A stretch of 8,024 nucleotides of DNA from an uncultured Collinsella sp. (GTDB lineage Bacteria; Actinomycetota; Coriobacteriia; Coriobacteriales; Coriobacteriaceae), in the NCBI GenBank assembly GCA_958445065.1, contig CAUCQW010000044.1:1-8024 (forward strand). The letters run 5' to 3'. Both the position numbers and the translations under genes were made by a program. Shown here one piece after another: positions 1-7,014 of the stretch (within the stretch, counting starts at the first letter, position 1; the number at the start of each line of letters is the position of its first letter). The notes beneath the pieces are model-generated. The model had not been told where the DNA came from, did not search any database, and worked only from the letters and a program-made list of their open reading frames with translations.

Positions 1-1049
1 CCCAGGGCCCTCGATGTCATCTGCATCGCCTGTGCTGGGGCGCCGCCGCGCGCTATCTCAAGACACGCGATTCCCACGTCCTTGCCGCCTTCCCCGCAAT
101 CGGCGTCCTTATCGCGAACATCCACGGGGCCCTATGGCCATGCGCCCTCATGCTGCCGCTCTCGGTACTTGTCGACGCGAGGCTCGATCTGCGCTCTCGC
201 CTTCACGTGGCGCTTACTGTAGCCCTCACGGCATGCGCGTGCGCCCTGAACCCATATGGGACATCGATGCTCGCGCTGCCGTTCCAGACGGTGGGCAGCG
301 AGAATCCGATGCTTGCGGGCGTATGGGAGCTTCGGCCCATGGTTCCCGGTTATCCCGGCGAGGCGGGCTTTACGCTCGGCTCCTGTGCCGCCGTGCTCGC
401 CCTCACGGCGAGAAGGGGCGGCACCCGGAGACTGTTGTCCTACGGGTGCGCGATGACAGTGGGGCTCGCGGCCCTGTCTCTCATGACAAGGAGGAACTTC
501 CTGCTCTATCTTGCGGTACTGGTCCTAGTATCCGGCGATCTTGTCGGCATGGGAAAGACCCATGAGGGAAGTCCGTTCAAAGATGCCCTGGCGGCACGGG
601 TTTCACTATTTATGGCCGGTTCCGTCCTCATCTACACGATATTCCTTCTTGGGACTGCGTTGGGCTCCGATTATCCCAGATACGTATCGCAATCCGCAGC
701 TTTCGATGCCATCCACCGAGCAGGCGTCGATACCGGTTCTATGATCCTCACCGACCTGGATACCGGGTGCGAGGCCGAGCTCATGGGCTATAGGCCGACG
801 CTCGACACAAGGGTCGAGGTTCTCTGCGGTGTCTACGGCGGCGAGGACGTGCTGACTCCAGCCGCGGCTGCCCTATCGGGTAAGAATACGTCCGCCTATT
901 GCGAGGGGCTCGGAATCATGGGAGCCGTTCTCCCAAGTGGTTATTACGACGAAGCAGTCTCATGCCTGCAAGGGACCGGATGGGTAGTCGCACACGATGA
1001 CGGGACGACCGTCGCACTCGTTTCACCCAATGCCAAGTCCGGGGATTAA
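1..1049 (+). CDS. Multi-pass membrane protein, C-terminal part (5' end outside window)
   Basis: The reading frame is open from the left edge (first full codon at 3) to the TAA at 1047-1049, so the gene starts before the window. An internal ATG at 150 would give 299 residues, but the frame upstream encodes plausible protein that includes YLKTRDSHVLAAFPAIG and the motif ANIHGALWP, so I take it as partial. Several hydrophobic stretches look like membrane segments: around LAAFPAIGVLIANI, ALMLPLSVLV, VALTVALTACACALNPYG, LGSCAAVLAL, AMTVGLAALSL, FLLYLAVLVLVSG and the block near LFMAGSVLIYTIFLLG. A soluble tail of roughly 120 residues follows and ends in GWVVAHDDGTTVALVS. The pairing of an N-x-HG motif with a later NPYG motif, followed by a soluble tail, recalls polytopic envelope proteins related to lipid-linked-sugar glycosyltransferases. 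That is a resemblance only. Nothing links it to CRISPR function; it is probably just the flanking chromosomal gene. Confidence 0.75.
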   Translation, partial: QGPRCHLHRLCWGAAARYLKTRDSHVLAAFPAIGVLIANIHGALWPCALMLPLSVLVDARLDLRSRLHVALTVALTACACALNPYGTSMLALPFQTVGSENPMLAGVWELRPMVPGYPGEAGFTLGSCAAVLALTARRGGTRRLLSYGCAMTVGLAALSLMTRRNFLLYLAVLVLVSGDLVGMGKTHEGSPFKDALAARVSLFMAGSVLIYTIFLLGTALGSDYPRYVSQSAAFDAIHRAGVDTGSMILTDLDTGCEAELMGYRPTLDTRVEVLCGVYGGEDVLTPAAAALSGKNTSAYCEGLGIMGAVLPSGYYDEAVSCLQGTGWVVAHDDGTTVALVSPNAKSGD

Positions 1050-1070
1050 ATCTCTGGTCATTTCGAAAGT

Positions 1071-1106
1071 GAGGGCGGTGACAGATATCATGTCCGTCCC
1101 GCCCTC
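1071..1106. promoter_or_regulatory. Long imperfect palindrome, possible operator
   Basis: Two perfect 8-base arms, GAGGGCGG (1071-1078) and CCGCCCTC (1099-1106), enclose an inner pair, GACA (1080-1083) and TGTC (1091-1094). The right arm ends one base before a TATAAT box, where a repressor site would sit. It could also be a hairpin ending the upstream gene, but no T-run follows, so a rho-independent terminator is unlikely. Confidence 0.45.
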
Positions 1107-1112
1107 TATAAT
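1085..1112 (+). promoter_or_regulatory. Candidate promoter for the 92-residue ORF
   Basis: A perfect -10 hexamer, TATAAT, lies at 1107-1112. The best-placed -35 is weak (ATATCA at 1085-1090, 16-base spacer, three of six matches). A better -35-like GTGACA at 1078-1083 is too far away (23 bases). The start would fall near 1119, giving a leader of about 65 bases that contains a GC hairpin. The weak -35 and overlapping palindrome suggest a regulated promoter, but this is inference. Confidence 0.45.
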
Positions 1113-1132
1113 GGATTCAAAACCCTTCCAAT

Positions 1133-1149
1133 GCCGGGAAAGGCCCGGC
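1133..1149 (+). other. GC-rich hairpin in the 5' leader of the small ORF
   Basis: GCCGGG (1133-1138) and CCCGGC (1144-1149) form a 6-bp stem with the 5-base loop AAAGG. It sits between the candidate promoter and the purine-rich ribosome site of the small gene. There is no T-run, so it is not a terminator of the usual kind. It could affect mRNA stability or translation. Confidence 0.35.
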
Positions 1150-1182
1150 CTCATGCCTTCTTGCAGAGGGGGAGGGGTAACT

Positions 1183-1461
1183 GTGAACAGTTTCCAAATG
1201 AATAGCGTGAACCTGACCGAGGCCGGCAGCGGCACTGTCGAGCGCTGCCTGGACTCCAGGGGTCAGATGCACGTACGCAACCAGGTCGGAAAGCTCCGCA
1301 TCGACTCCGAGACCGGTGCCACCGAGATGGAGGTGTCCCGCGGGCTCAGCGATGCCGTCTACGTCGATGTGGCGACCGGCAGCATGATCCACGAGAACAC
1401 GGTGGGCAGCATCCGCTTCCGCACCGACTCGACCGGTACCGTCATGGAACACCTGCTCTAG
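1183..1461 (+). CDS. Uncharacterised 92-residue protein with internal repeat
   Basis: I do not recognise this protein. The GTG at 1183 is chosen because a strong purine tract (GGAGGGG, 1171-1177) ends five bases upstream. An ATG at 1198 is the alternative, and the stop is TAG at 1459-1461. The product has no obvious signal peptide or membrane segment, has one cysteine, and is rich in polar beta-prone residues. Two segments resemble each other: VGKLRIDSETGATEME and VGSIRFRTDSTGTVME share V-G-x-(L/I)-R, then T-G, then M-E, which suggests a duplicated beta-hairpin unit. It lies 144 bases upstream of cas9 on the same strand, with the antisense tracrRNA gene in between. A CRISPR link (accessory factor, inhibitor or co-transcribed regulator) is possible only by position. 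It could equally be an unrelated flanking gene. Confidence 0.6.
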   Translation: MNSFQMNSVNLTEAGSGTVERCLDSRGQMHVRNQVGKLRIDSETGATEMEVSRGLSDAVYVDVATGSMIHENTVGSIRFRTDSTGTVMEHLL

Positions 1462-1482
1462 ATGCCTATGGAATGTCGGGAT

Positions 1483-1505
1483 AAAGAAAAAGCCCCATAC
1501 GGGGC
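1483..1505 (-). terminator. Rho-independent terminator of the tracrRNA
   Basis: On the - strand GCCCC, loop GTAT and GGGGC are followed at once by TTTTT, then C and TTT. The stem spans 1492-1505 and the T-run is the complement of 1483-1491. Only the - strand shows the T-run, which fixes the direction of the tracrRNA. It also forms the last hairpin of that RNA. Confidence 0.9.
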
Positions 1506-1577
1506 GGCCTAAAAAGGCAGTTTGTGGCTTTTAAGCCGTATTTCGACTTAGGTACTGCGTTTCGAGCAGCAACTCAC
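1484..1577 (-). ncRNA. tracrRNA
   Basis: This RNA pairs with the CRISPR repeat to form the Cas9 guide and permits crRNA processing by RNase III. The + strand at 1550-1577 matches repeat bases 9-36 without gaps at 22 of 28 positions. Because the tracrRNA is the complement, three of the six differences become G-U wobbles, leaving only two C-A and one U-U mismatch. A bulge follows (about four tracrRNA bases, 1546-1549, against one crRNA base), then a 4-bp lower stem with TTCG at 1542-1545. Downstream on the - strand come three hairpins: a nexus-like GGCU/AGCC (1526-1537), GCCU/AGGC (1507-1518) and the terminator GCCCC/GGGGC. Length is about 94 bases. The position upstream of and antisense to cas9 is as in Streptococcus pyogenes. 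Exact ends are inferred from the promoter and terminator. Confidence 0.9.
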
Positions 1578-1583
1578 AATCCC

Positions 1584-1612
1584 TTTATAACACACAGGAG
1601 AACTCATGGCTA
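1584..1612 (-). promoter_or_regulatory. tracrRNA promoter overlapping the cas9 start codon
   Basis: Read on the - strand, a -35 TAGCCA (complement of 1607-1612, four of six consensus matches) is separated by exactly 17 bases from a -10 TATAAA (complement of 1584-1589, five of six). The predicted transcription start is about 1577, precisely where the anti-repeat begins. The -35 lies on the first codons of cas9, and the cas9 ribosome site at 1596-1600 lies within the promoter spacer. Initiation here would therefore compete with transcription entering cas9. A longer tracrRNA form starting inside cas9 cannot be excluded. Confidence 0.6.
1596..1600 (+). promoter_or_regulatory. Ribosome binding site of cas9
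   Basis: AGGAG sits five bases before the ATG at 1606 and decides the cas9 start. It lies inside the divergent tracrRNA promoter. Confidence 0.8.
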
Positions 1613-4600
1613 GGAAACTTAAAAATATCAACGGTCCGTGGTATGCCGGAATCGACCTCGACGGCACGAGCGTCGGGTTCGTGGCCACAGACGAGTACGG
1701 AGATGTCCTCTACCACAAGGGACAGCCCGTGATGGGCGCACGTTGCTTCAAGGAGGCGCTCCACGCCTCCGAGGCCCGTATGCCCCGCACCGCTAGGCGC
1801 AGTCTCCAGCGCGCCCGCGGCAGGGAGCGTGAGATGGAGCGCGTGTTCGCGCCGGCGATCGCGCCCACGGACCCGGATTTCTTCGTCAGGCGCAGGATGT
1901 CCTACAAACTCATGCGCGACGATATCGCGGCAGATCCCGCAGCTGCCGCCTGGCAGGGGCTTCTCGACGGCTACCCCACGCTCGCGCACCTCGACGTCGA
2001 CCTCATGGAATCAGACGGCCCCCGCGACCCCAGGCTCATCTTCTGGGCCATCGCCAACCACGTCGTGCGCCGCGGACACTTCCTCTTGGAGGGCAACGAC
2101 GTGACGTCCGCCAATTCCGACCCCTCCGCTCAGGTCGATGCCCTCGTGCGCGAACTCGACGCCCTGGGGGAGGCCTGTGGCGAGGCTATCGAGCTCGACG
2201 GCGGCGCGCTTGCCGGTATGGGCGGCTCCTGGACTGCCCGAGAGCTCCAAAAGGCCGTGTCCGGCGCCGTATCGGTGACAGGCGACGATATCGATGCCAA
2301 GATCGCCCGCGCGCAGGCAAAGGCTCTGGGCGACCTCGTCGCCGGCTACAAGGCGAATATGGACGCCTTCGCACTCGAGGGCGAGCAGATCGGCAAGATA
2401 TCCGTATCCGACGCCGATGCGCTCGATGAGTTCCTCGCCAACTGCCCCGACCGACTCGCACCGACCATCGAGGCAGCGAGGGGCCTCTACTCGGCATGGC
2501 GCCTACAGGGCCTTCTCTCGTTTGCGCCCGGAAAGACCCTCTCTCACAACCAGGTGGCCCAGTACGAGGTGTACGGGCGCCAGCTGCGCACCCTGAAGGA
2601 CCTCGCGCTGAAATACATCGTCCATGCTGATTCCGAAGACGGTCCCGACGAGGACGGGCTTGCCCTCTACAGGGATTTCTTCGGCGGCCCGAAAAGGTCC
2701 GGCCGCAGGGGGTACGACAAGGTGCTCGTGAAGAAGCTCGACGGCGCCAAGAGGAATATGGGCTATACGGCATATGACCTCAACGTGATTCCCTACGAGG
2801 AGTTCAAGAAGAGGGTAGAGAGGCTCTTCAAGGGAACGGATGCCGCAAAGGACCCGGCCTACATCGATATGGTCGCCGCTCTCGGAGAGCACAGGTTCCT
2901 TCGCCGTATCCACACCACGGACAACAGTGCTATCCCGTACCAGCTCCATGCGGAGGTCGTGGGCCGCATCATCGACGCCCAGGGCAACTTCTATCCCTGG
3001 CTAAAGGACGCAGGCACCCATATCCTGAAAGTGCTGACCTCGAGGATCCCCTACTACGTAGGGCCCTTGGATTCCTCGGCCGCGCCCTTGGACGCCCACG
3101 GCAAGGCGAGGTTCGCGTGGTCGCGCCGTCTTCTCGGCCATGAGCGCGCCTTCGTCGCACCCTGGAACTACGAGGAGCATATCGACACCGATGCGGCCGC
3201 AGAGGCATTCATCCGGCGCATGACGGGCAAGTGCACCTATCTGGTAGATGAGGACGTGCTTCCGGCGAACTCCCTCATCTACGAGCGCTTCCGGTTCCTG
3301 AACGAGCTGGCGGGCATCCGCTACACCGAGGACGGCCAGGACTGGCTGCCGCTCGATTCGGCGATGAGGGCGGCCGTGGTCGAGGCCGCATCGGACGGCT
3401 CGGTCATGACCCTCAGCCGTATCGCGAACATCCTCTCGCGCGACTTCACGATGGCGCACCCGCACGTCAAGGGCGTATCCGATGCCAAAAGGATGACGTC
3501 GCGCCTGTCCGTCTCGGCCTGGATCGCAGGTCTTCTCGGCGTGAGGTCCTTGACGGCTGCCCAGAAGTCCATGGCAGAGGACATCATCCTGTGGAACACC
3601 GTGTTCGAGGAGCGCTCCATCCTGAAGCGCAAGGTCGCCAAGGAATACGGGGATATCCTTGACGAGGACGCTATTGAGGCCTTTTGCGCGAGGCGCCTCA
3701 AGGGCTGGGGCCAGCTCTCCGAGCGCCTTCTCACTGGTGTGTGGGTAGATACCGCGCGCGGTGACATGTGCATCATGGACGTTCTCGAGCAGGGTGCGCC
3801 CTACGGCAGGTTCCGCGGCACGTCCATGAACCTGATGCAGGCCCTGAGCGACACCGAGCTTGGCTTCCGCGCGAGGATTGACGAGGTCAACGCCACCGCG
3901 CTGGAAAAGGCCGGTGAGCTCGGCATCGACGCCCTGCCCGGGTCCCCCGCGCTTCGTCGCGGCATCTCGCAGGCCATGAAGGTTATCGAGGACATGGCTT
4001 CGGTGGCCGGATGCGCCCCGGCAAAGGTCTACGTCGAGGTCACGAGGACCGCTTCGAACAAGCTGAAGGGCAAGCGGTCGCGGAGCCGCGCCCAGGAGAT
4101 CGAGGCCGCGCTGAAGGCGCTTGACGATGACGCGCGCCGCGACCTGGATGCCGCCAGGCTCCTGCGCGAGCTGGGGATGTTCGACGAGAAGGAGATCAAC
4201 GAGCGCCTGTACCTCTATTTCCGACAGGCGGGAAAGAGCCTCTACTCCGGCAAGCCCATCGACATCGCGCGCATCGCGTCGGCCTACTACTGCGTCGACC
4301 GTATCCTGCCCAGGTCGGTGCGCAGGGACGAGTCGCTCGACAACAAGGCATTGGTCCTGTACGCCGAGAGCCTTGATAAGAAGGACTCGATTCTAGTGCC
4401 CCAACCCGTGCAGAGGAAGATGGCGCCTTTCTGGATGCACCTGCGCCGCGCGGGCCTCATGACCGAGCGCAAGCTCAACGCGCTCATGAGGACGCAGATC
4501 TCCGAGAGAATGTTGAAGTCAATCGTCGGGCGCCAGCTGACCGAGACGAGCCAGGAGTGCAAGCTCATCGCCGCGGTCCTCGAGGCCACCTACGCGGGCG

Positions 4601-5799
4601 TCAAGGTCGTGCCCGTGAAGGCCGGGGTCGCCAGCTCGGTCAGGAGGCGCGCGGGAATCCCGAGAAGCCGCAAGGCCAACCGTTACTACCATGCCCATGA
4701 TGCCCTTATCGCCCTCACGACCGGCAGGTTCATCGAGACGAGGGCTCCCATGTGGTCGAACAACAGGGCCTTCTACGAGCGCATTATGCGCGATATCGAG
4801 GCGCAGGAGCGCCGGGGCGGGGCGGACTCAGAGCTCGATTTCTTCTCCGGCGGGTTCTTCCGCAACCTCGTCGACTACGACACGGCAGAGGTGCTGTGGG
4901 ATTCCGATTTCGAGCGAGAGAGGCTCGTCCGCGCCTGCTCCTGGAAGAACCTTCGCGTGACGTTTGCCCCCTACGAGGAAGGCGGTGCCTTCTGGAAGCA
5001 GACCGTCTACTCCCCGCGCGACTCTAAGACGAAGCTCATCCCCGTGAAGGGCGACCGTGATGCAGCCCTGTTCGGCGGCTACTCAGCCCAGACGTTCGCC
5101 TATTTCATGATCTACGAGACCGAGGGCAAGAAGGGAAACCTGTTCAGGTTCGCCCCCGTGCCCACGTCCATCGCATCCAAGGCGACCGATTCGCTCACTG
5201 AGCTCTATGCGCGCTCGCTGTGCCGTGAATCCGGTGAGAGATTCGTCCGCGTCGTGCGCGACAGGATCCTTAAGGAGACCGTGTACGAGGCATATGGGGA
5301 GCGCTTCAGGGTCAAGGGGTTGAAGACCGCCGGCCCCGTGCGCCAGCTCGCCCTCGACGCAGCCGACACCCGACTGCTCAGGATCGTCGAGCGCATGGTC
5401 GACGGCGAGCAGCCGAGCCCCAGGCGCGATCTTGATTCCGATGCCAAGGTTCTCTGCCGGCTGTGGGCACGCCTTCTCGCGCTCGCTCCGGCAAACTTCC
5501 CCCGCGTCTCAAAGGTGCTCAAGCTGAGTGCCCTGAAGACGCCGGAGGAGGTGTTCGCCGATACGGAAGCGGACGATCTCGCTAAGACCGTACGCGCGGT
5601 AGCGGAGTCCGAGGTCCAGGTCGTGGAGCTCCTCTCGGGAATCAGGGGCACCGCCGACGTGAGGCCCCTCGGCGGCAGCGCGTTCGCGGGCACGCTCTCG
5701 ATGACCTTCGATAAGATCGTCAACGACCCCAAAGCCGGTTTCGCTATCGTTGACATTTCGGCGGCGGGCCTCCACGAGAGGGTATCCACCCTTGGGTAA
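1606..5799 (+). CDS. cas9: Type II-A Cas9 with a substituted HNH active site
   Basis: This is the 1397-residue RNA-guided effector, slightly longer than S. pyogenes Cas9 (1368). The order is RuvC-I (about 12-30, D17 matching D10), an arginine-rich bridge helix (about 57-80, with RTARRSLQRARGRERE), a large REC lobe, RuvC-II (VYVEVTR, E811 matching E762), HNH (about 850-980), RuvC-III (YYHAHDA, H1029 and D1032 matching H983 and D986) and a PAM-interacting domain from about 1152 (LFGGYSAQTFAY). The HNH site is abnormal. The expected V-D-H-I-x-P reads V-D-R-I-L-P, so H840 becomes R899 (codon CGT at 4300-4302). After the conserved D-N-K (912-914) the stretch ALVLYAESLDKKDSILVP has no asparagine, so N863 is lost too. 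RuvC-I also departs from consensus: D-L-D-G-T-S-V-G. The surrounding HNH fold, including LYLYFRQAGKSLYSGKPID, is preserved and the frame is intact. It is likely to bind guided DNA and nick at most the non-target strand. The stop overlaps cas1. Confidence 0.97.
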   Translation: MARKLKNINGPWYAGIDLDGTSVGFVATDEYGDVLYHKGQPVMGARCFKEALHASEARMPRTARRSLQRARGREREMERVFAPAIAPTDPDFFVRRRMSYKLMRDDIAADPAAAAWQGLLDGYPTLAHLDVDLMESDGPRDPRLIFWAIANHVVRRGHFLLEGNDVTSANSDPSAQVDALVRELDALGEACGEAIELDGGALAGMGGSWTARELQKAVSGAVSVTGDDIDAKIARAQAKALGDLVAGYKANMDAFALEGEQIGKISVSDADALDEFLANCPDRLAPTIEAARGLYSAWRLQGLLSFAPGKTLSHNQVAQYEVYGRQLRTLKDLALKYIVHADSEDGPDEDGLALYRDFFGGPKRSGRRGYDKVLVKKLDGAKRNMGYTAYDLNVIPYEEFKKRVERLFKGTDAAKDPAYIDMVAALGEHRFLRRIHTTDNSAIPYQLHAEVVGRIIDAQGNFYPWLKDAGTHILKVLTSRIPYYVGPLDSSAAPLDAHGKARFAWSRRLLGHERAFVAPWNYEEHIDTDAAAEAFIRRMTGKCTYLVDEDVLPANSLIYERFRFLNELAGIRYTEDGQDWLPLDSAMRAAVVEAASDGSVMTLSRIANILSRDFTMAHPHVKGVSDAKRMTSRLSVSAWIAGLLGVRSLTAAQKSMAEDIILWNTVFEERSILKRKVAKEYGDILDEDAIEAFCARRLKGWGQLSERLLTGVWVDTARGDMCIMDVLEQGAPYGRFRGTSMNLMQALSDTELGFRARIDEVNATALEKAGELGIDALPGSPALRRGISQAMKVIEDMASVAGCAPAKVYVEVTRTASNKLKGKRSRSRAQEIEAALKALDDDARRDLDAARLLRELGMFDEKEINERLYLYFRQAGKSLYSGKPIDIARIASAYYCVDRILPRSVRRDESLDNKALVLYAESLDKKDSILVPQPVQRKMAPFWMHLRRAGLMTERKLNALMRTQISERMLKSIVGRQLTETSQECKLIAAVLEATYAGVKVVPVKAGVASSVRRRAGIPRSRKANRYYHAHDALIALTTGRFIETRAPMWSNNRAFYERIMRDIEAQERRGGADSELDFFSGGFFRNLVDYDTAEVLWDSDFERERLVRACSWKNLRVTFAPYEEGGAFWKQTVYSPRDSKTKLIPVKGDRDAALFGGYSAQTFAYFMIYETEGKKGNLFRFAPVPTSIASKATDSLTELYARSLCRESGERFVRVVRDRILKETVYEAYGERFRVKGLKTAGPVRQLALDAADTRLLRIVERMVDGEQPSPRRDLDSDAKVLCRLWARLLALAPANFPRVSKVLKLSALKTPEEVFADTEADDLAKTVRAVAESEVQVVELLSGIRGTADVRPLGGSAFAGTLSMTFDKIVNDPKAGFAIVDISAAGLHERVSTLG

Positions 5800-6679
5800 G
5801 ACGCTCTTTTTGGAGAACGCCCGGAAACTGCGCTATGAGGCGGGATGGGTCGCCGTTCACCGTGACGGCGACCCCCGACCCGTCCTGTTGCGTGCCGACG
5901 AGCTCGACTGCATCGTTGTCGACGGAAAGGCCGCGTTCATATCGACCTACCTGCTCGATGAACTCGCGGCAAGGGGCTGCAGCGTCATTTTCACCGATAG
6001 CCGTCATATGCCGGCATCAATCCTGATGCCGCTAACGGCAGCAACGATCGATACGAACGGCAGGGTCCTTACGCAGATGTCCTGGGGCGCCTGGCCGCGA
6101 AAGATGCTATGGAAGAGGATCATCAAGTGCAAGCTGGACAATCAGGCCAACGTCCTTGCCGGTTCAGGCCATGAACGGGAGGCCGAGATGCTTGCATCCT
6201 ATGCGGGAGAGGTCCGCGCGGACGACTCGACCGGGCGCGAGGCGGCAGGTGCCCGCCGCTATTTCCAGGCGCTGTTCGGGGCCGATTTCATCCGGCTACC
6301 GCACGCGGGCGCAACCAATAGCGCCCTCGACTACGGTTATTCCATCCTGCTCTCGCATACGGCGTGCAGAATCGCGGCGAAGGGCTACCTCAACCAGGTG
6401 GGAATCCACCACCACTCCAAGACGAACCCCTACAACCTCGCCTGCGACCTCATGGAACCGTTCAGGCCCCTGATCGACCGGAAAGTCGAACTGGAGCGCC
6501 CCCGCGAACTCACACCGTCCATGAAGAGGCTCCTTGCGTCCACACTCGCTGACAGGATTCCCTATGGCCTTGGGAGTTACCGGGTGTCGGACGCCATCGA
6601 CCTATGGGTCGACGGGTGCCTTCGAGTGATGGAGGGAGTCGGCGATGCTGATGGGATCTCAGCACCCGGGATGCCTTGA
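5792..6679 (+). CDS. cas1: Cas1 spacer-acquisition integrase
   Basis: Cas1 is the metal-dependent integrase that, with Cas2, inserts new spacers at the leader end of the array. I choose the TTG at 5792, which overlaps the last eight bases of cas9. A GAGAGGG tract about ten bases upstream supports it, and it gives 295 residues, close to the II-A norm of about 290. The ATG at 5750 would add 14 residues (RRRASTRGYPP type) with no family resemblance. Catalytic residues are visible: E150 in GREAAGARRYF, H207 in GIHHHSK and E222 in NLACDLMEPFR. The motifs ALDYGYSILL and GYLNQVGI are typical of the family. The last 15 or so residues (GDADGISAPGMP) look like a loose tail. The active site appears complete, so acquisition should be possible. 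Overlap with cas9 implies translational coupling. Confidence 0.95.
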   Translation: MGKTLFLENARKLRYEAGWVAVHRDGDPRPVLLRADELDCIVVDGKAAFISTYLLDELAARGCSVIFTDSRHMPASILMPLTAATIDTNGRVLTQMSWGAWPRKMLWKRIIKCKLDNQANVLAGSGHEREAEMLASYAGEVRADDSTGREAAGARRYFQALFGADFIRLPHAGATNSALDYGYSILLSHTACRIAAKGYLNQVGIHHHSKTNPYNLACDLMEPFRPLIDRKVELERPRELTPSMKRLLASTLADRIPYGLGSYRVSDAIDLWVDGCLRVMEGVGDADGISAPGMP

Positions 6680-6705
6680 TGGGAGAACGGGGGAGGATAA
6701 GGTTC

Positions 6706-7014
6706 ATGAGGATAATCGTCATGTATGACCTTCCCGTGGGCGAGGCTCAGGACCGTCATGAGTATTCGAGGTTCAGGCAGTTTCTTGTCAGGGACGGCTA
6801 TACGAGGCTGCAGAATTCCGTCTACACCCGCCTGGCAGTGGACACCAAGAACGCCGAGGCCGCGATCGTGAGGCTCAAAGCCAACCTTCCAGAAGCCGGG
6901 CTGGTGCAGGTACTCAGAGTATCCGAGGCTTCCTTTTGTTCGATGCTCACACTTTGCGGAATCCCGTCTGACGAGGGGCATCCTGTTACCGGAGAGGACT
7001 TTATCGTCTTATGA
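6706..7014 (+). CDS. cas2: Cas2 acquisition subunit
   Basis: Cas2 is a small ferredoxin-fold dimer that bridges two Cas1 dimers in the integration complex. From the ATG at 6706 the product has 102 residues and begins MRIIVMYDLPVGEAQDR, with the family's conserved aspartate at D8. It continues with the usual YSRFRQFLVRDGYTRLQNSVY and RLKANLP segments. GGGAGG at 6691-6696 lies nine bases before this start. An upstream ATG at 6679, overlapping the cas1 stop as TGATG, would add nine residues (MGERGRIRF). Some II-A Cas2 proteins carry a short extension of this kind, so that start remains possible. The 3' end overlaps csn2 by four bases (ATGA). Confidence 0.95.
   Translation: MRIIVMYDLPVGEAQDRHEYSRFRQFLVRDGYTRLQNSVYTRLAVDTKNAEAAIVRLKANLPEAGLVQVLRVSEASFCSMLTLCGIPSDEGHPVTGEDFIVL

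Noticed and set aside
1492..1505. Terminator of the small ORF on the + strand
   Set aside because: The hairpin is followed by GGCCT on the + strand. The T-run exists only on the - strand, so it serves the tracrRNA.
1586..1591. TATAAC on the + strand as the cas9 -10
   Set aside because: Transcription would start within the AGGAG ribosome site, and no -35 is present at the right distance. The same bases serve better as the - strand tracrRNA -10.
2186..2773. Long - strand ORF inside cas9 (also 5205-5789 and similar)
   Set aside because: These are arginine- or serine-rich shadow frames caused by GC-biased codon use opposite cas9. They have no starts with ribosome sites.
4297..4399. HNH changes explained by a local frameshift or sequencing indel pair
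   Set aside because: The frame on both sides matches Cas9 continuously (Y-C-V-D-R-I-L-P-R-S then D-E-S-L-D-N-K), so R899 is a plain substitution. A single-base read error at CGT remains possible but would not explain the missing asparagine.
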